64,000 nucleotides of DNA from Rhabdornis inornatus. Its lineage: Eukaryota; Chordata; Aves; Passeriformes; Rhabdornithidae. Position 1 is the first letter of the stretch. Every line of letters begins with the position of its first letter. The notes beneath the pieces were generated by a model. It saw only the letters and a program-made list of their open reading frames with translations. It made no database searches and was not told where the DNA came from. Of this stretch, positions 60,990-64,000 are shown one piece after another. The DNA is taken from the NCBI GenBank assembly GCA_013397075.1, contig VWZS01010096.1, positions 496,001 through 560,000 on the forward strand, read 5' to 3'. Both the position numbers and the translations under genes were made by a program.

Positions 60990-62919
60990 CTAGCTGAGCC
61001 TCCTCTGGGTCTGAGACAGCAGGTCTGTGTAAATTTTGGATCTCAGGAACCTGGGGTACGAGTCTTTCTCCATCAGGCTGTGCACCTTCCCTTGAGCTTG
61101 GTCAAAGCAAGAGAGGGAGGGCTCCTGCACATTTCTTCTCGTCAGCTCCCGTGTCTGGAAGTCTATGTTCACCTGGGGAGAGCAGCAGAAGAGAGTTTGG
61201 CACTGGGTGTCCAACTGGCCTCCTCCAAATGGCACATCCCCTCTCAGCCATGGCTGTGAAACAGCAGCAGGACCAAGGTCCTACCCTCCTCCATGGCTGA
61301 ACAGCCCCCACAGCTCTGGGGGCTTCAGTCATCCAGGGCTGTGGATCCTGCCCCAAGCCTGGAAGAGTTGGATATATAGATCCATACATATATATGGATT
61401 TTATCCATGTATTTTATATGGATTTATATGGAACTAAGCACTTCTGAAATCAAATTACCTTTATTCACACTCTTAGGCTGCACATCACCTAAACCTGCTG
61501 ACTCAGCCTAACCTCTCCCCTGCTCTCTCTATTCTTCACCACATGCCCAATAGATGGGTTAATGAACTTATAACTGGGTTTAAACCATTAGTACATTCTT
61601 ATTAAATGTTTCTAAACTCTGCTGATCTAAAATAAATAGTTTGATTTTTCCCATAGCAGCTTCACTTTACAGTATCTGGAGGAGAGGCTTGAAAAAATAA
61701 ACCAGCCTGTAATGTTATGACTGCCATTTGTTTGCAAAGCCATCCAATGCAGTTTTCCTGCCTTCTTTCCCTAGCAGGGTAATCAGCACTTTTTAAGGTT
61801 ATTGTCTTGAAGAAAAAATGACAGAAAAAGTGTTATTTGTTGTTATTAACTCAGTGTCCAAGCTTGAAGGAGCCTGGAAAGTAAAGCTGTCTGCCTCAGT
61901 GTGGATGTCAGCAGTATGGATTAGCTCTCTGTGTTTGCTTAATAATTTCATATTCTAAGCATGCCAAAACTATGTAACAGTGCTAAGGAAACTTCACCAC
62001 AGCATCAAATTGTAGGAAAAACCCCATCCTACCTGCATTCCCATTTCTAATCAAAAATCATCCTTCCAGTCCTTAAAATCTCATCCAGCTTCCTGAATAA
62101 CAGTGGGAGAATGTTCAGGGGGAGCAGTGGCCATTGAGACACCCACACACCTCGGCGTGACTCTGGGTCCTTCCCAGTGGCCTTCCTAGCTGGGAGAGGG
62201 GGTAGGATGAGCCCTTTTTGGGGTCCCTGGCAGGCACCCATGTGTGGTTGGGTGCAGTAAGGGCCCCCCTGGCCGTGCTGTGGCTGTAGTGACACAACCC
62301 AGCATGGTCACGACGCAGGGTCCGACAGTGCCAGCAGCCTGCCAAGGGCTTGAAAGAGGATTTAACAACCCCAGGCTGCATTTCTTGTCCAGCTGGGAGT
62401 TATTGCTCACATCTCTCGGGAGGTTAGAGGAGAAACTCTCCTCCCTTGGGAGTCGACAAGTTACTCATGGGTGGGCTGGTCCTGTGAGGAATGAGCCCAG
62501 CAGCCTGCTCCAGGGCTGACAGTAAATGAGAGGAGCACGGTGAAATGCTCCTGGGGAGCTCAGGAGATGCTGCTGGAGGCTGCCAGTGAACCCCCTGGCT
62601 GTGACTGATTCGGTGTCATCAAAGCAGAGCGGCCCTGATCAGGGATGAGTCGCGGCGAGCAGAGGCAGCTGGAGCAGGCAGGATGGCATTGCCACCCTCC
62701 TTAGCCGCCCCCTGAGAGCGAAGGGACAGAGGGACAGGCTGGTGACACCCACCTCCCGAGGGGCCTGCACGTCGATGAACTCCTCGAAGATGCGCTGGGC
62801 TTTGGAGGCCAGCTTGGCCGCCGAGCGCGTCTTCTTGAAATCCTCGCAGGCCAGCCAGAACTCCAGGTTCTCCTCGCTGAACTCCGTCTTCAGGAAAGCA
62901 CGGAACGCTGCCAGCCCGT
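60990..62919 (-). CDS. RGS8: Regulator of G-protein signalling 8, last two coding exons (partial)
   Basis: GTPase-activating protein for Gi/o and Gq alpha subunits, mainly neuronal. Exon 62919-62753 (167 bp) encodes GLAAFRAFLKTEFSEEN through IFEEFIDVQAPRE. Exon 61172-60990 encodes VNIDFQTRELTRRN, CFDQAQGKVHSLMEKDSYPRF and the C-terminus SQTQRRLS, stop TAG at 60992-60990. The gtgggt donor and cag acceptor are in phase. Together about 116 of the roughly 180 residues are present, covering most of the RGS box. The 5' coding exons lie beyond 64000. VQAPRE and the QRRLS ending separate it from RGS16, RGS4 and RGS5. Tandem, same-strand placement next to RGS16 with an identical exon size reflects their origin by duplication. 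Confidence 0.94.
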
Positions 62920-62989
62920 CTGCCAGACACACACACAGAGTCACACCGGGAGGAGAGAGCGGGCAGGCAGCTGGGCCTTAGATATCTGT

Positions 62990-63500
62990 CATTGTCAGAC
63001 ACTTCTCTGTCATGAAATACTTACTGTCAGTAAATAGGATTATTTTTATTATTTATAAATATTATTATTTTATTATTATTAGACACTTCTCTGTCTCCCA
63101 TTAAATACTTATTGTCAGTAAATGTTATTATTTTGATTCTTTATAAATATTATTGTTGTTATTTATTATTGTTAGACACTTCTCGGTCTCCCATTAAATA
63201 CTTATTGTCAGTAAATGCTATTATTTTGATTCTTTATAAATATTATTATTGATATTTATTATTTTTAGCTACTTATCTGTCTCCCATTAAATACTTATCG
63301 TCAGTAAATATTATTATTTTGATTATTTATAAATATTATTATTGATATTTATTATTTTTAGCTACTTATCTGTCTCCCATTAAATACTTATTGTCAGTAA
63401 ATGTTATTATTCTTATTATTTATAAGTATTATTATTTGTATTATTATTAATATTTATTATTGTTAGACAATTCTGTCTCCCATTAAATACTTATTNGTAC
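62990..63500 (+). repeat. 93-bp AT-rich tandem repeat in an RGS8 intron
   Basis: A unit containing 'tgtctcccattaaatactta' and 'ttgtcagtaaatgttattat' recurs with anchor positions 63013, 63101, 63194, 63287, 63380 and 63483. Spacings are 88, 93, 93, 93 and 103. It is rich in TTATTA runs. A single N at 63496 sits at its right edge. Confidence 0.9.
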
Positions 63501-63527
63501 ATTAAGGGTTCCTAGGATCTTTTTGCA

Positions 63528-63890
63528 GGTGGTGAAGACAAAACAGCTATTCCAGCTGGGGACTCAAGGACAAACTCTTCAAACTTCAGGCCATGAGCAT
63601 AAACAATGTGAAAAGAGGAGGGTGGGCAAGCAAGCAAGGAAGATGAAACTTCATGATTTGAGGCCATTAATTGGACAGTTGACTCCTGTATGTAAATGGA
63701 CTAAAACCTATAGAAATGTGAGATCTCGTGACCAAGCCCTCTTGTGCTTCCATCCTGGAGCCATCCAGGCAAGGCCACGACTGTGGCACTGGTATTGCCA
63801 GGGTGTGGCCTTTGAAGGCCCCTCAATAAATATCCATTTTATTCCTCATAACTCTGCCTAGCCTCTGGTCCAGCTCCTCTAGGCATCACA
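63528..63890 (+). mobile_element. Solo LTR, copy C, in an RGS8 intron
   Basis: Same family as copies A and B: 'gggactcaaggacaaac', 'gtaaatggactaaaacctat', 'gatctcgtgaccaagc', 'tttgaaggcccctcaataaa', 'tattcctcataactctgcct' and the ending 'ctaggcatcaca'. It directly follows the 93-bp repeat array. No internal viral sequence is adjacent. Confidence 0.75.
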
Positions 63891-64000
63891 CAGACATCCT
63901 TCCACCCACCCCTGCCTAACAAAGACCATTTGTTTTTCCTCCCAAGTTCCACAACCCCGGGATGCATCCATAACTCACACCACTGATCAGCCAGGTGCCC

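Noticed and set aside
1..64000. CRISPR array, toxin-antitoxin, phage defence or other bacterial-type system; tRNA or rRNA genes
   Set aside because: All confident genes are spliced vertebrate genes. The tandem repeats seen have no spacer structure, and no tRNA cloverleaf or rRNA signature was recognised.

Overview
The window looks like nuclear DNA of a bird. The genes are vertebrate genes with GT-AG introns. The gene order and orientation, GLUL(-) RGSL1(+) RNASEL(-) RGS16(-) RGS8(-), match what I know of human 1q25.3. The interspersed repeats include CR1-type 3' ends carrying the avian 'ggttggaagggacct' signature. A passerine is plausible but I cannot prove it. There are no bacterial genes, CRISPR arrays, rRNA or tRNA genes that I can see.

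Layout. (1) 300-5701: GLUL (glutamine synthetase, minus), with a complete 373-residue CDS in six coding exons and a long 3' UTR. A CpG-rich, N-gapped stretch near 6.4-6.9 kb is the likely promoter and first exon. (2) 6.9-14.6 kb: gene-poor, with two CR1 fragments. (3) 14653-29263: RGSL1 (plus), reconstructed as 18 coding exons giving about 1079 residues with one continuous reading frame. A 42-bp minisatellite follows the last exon and a poly(A) signal lies at 30001. (4) 31.4-32.7 kb: a 126-bp near-perfect duplication of the end of RNASEL. (5) 32671-36121: RNASEL (minus), six coding exons, about 681 residues: ankyrin repeats, pseudokinase and KEN nuclease domain. (6) 36.1-42.5 kb: intergenic, with a (GAAAAA)8 microsatellite. 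(7) 42566-48389: RGS16 (minus), complete from TATA box to poly(A) signal. (8) 48.4-60.9 kb: intergenic or RGS8 3' flank, with CR1 pieces and a solo LTR. (9) 60990-62919: the last two coding exons of RGS8 (minus); the rest lies beyond the right edge. Its intron holds a 93-bp AT-rich tandem repeat and another solo LTR.

The genes do not form one pathway. GLUL makes glutamine from ammonia. RNASEL is the 2-5A-activated antiviral RNase. RGS16 and RGS8 are tandem paralogues that speed up GTP hydrolysis by Gi/Gq-type alpha subunits. RGSL1 is a divergent RGS-like protein of unknown function. I found no convincing undescribed multi-gene system. The most interesting signals are sequence changes in RNASEL (an Arg in place of the pseudokinase beta3 Lys beside an intact DFG, and a Gln at the position of human KEN Asp661), the recent duplication of the RNASEL 3' end, and the apparent replacement of the central RGS box of RGSL1 by a charged low-complexity segment.

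Exon limits were read by eye from splice consensus, phase continuity and recalled family sequences. No alignment or expression data were available.
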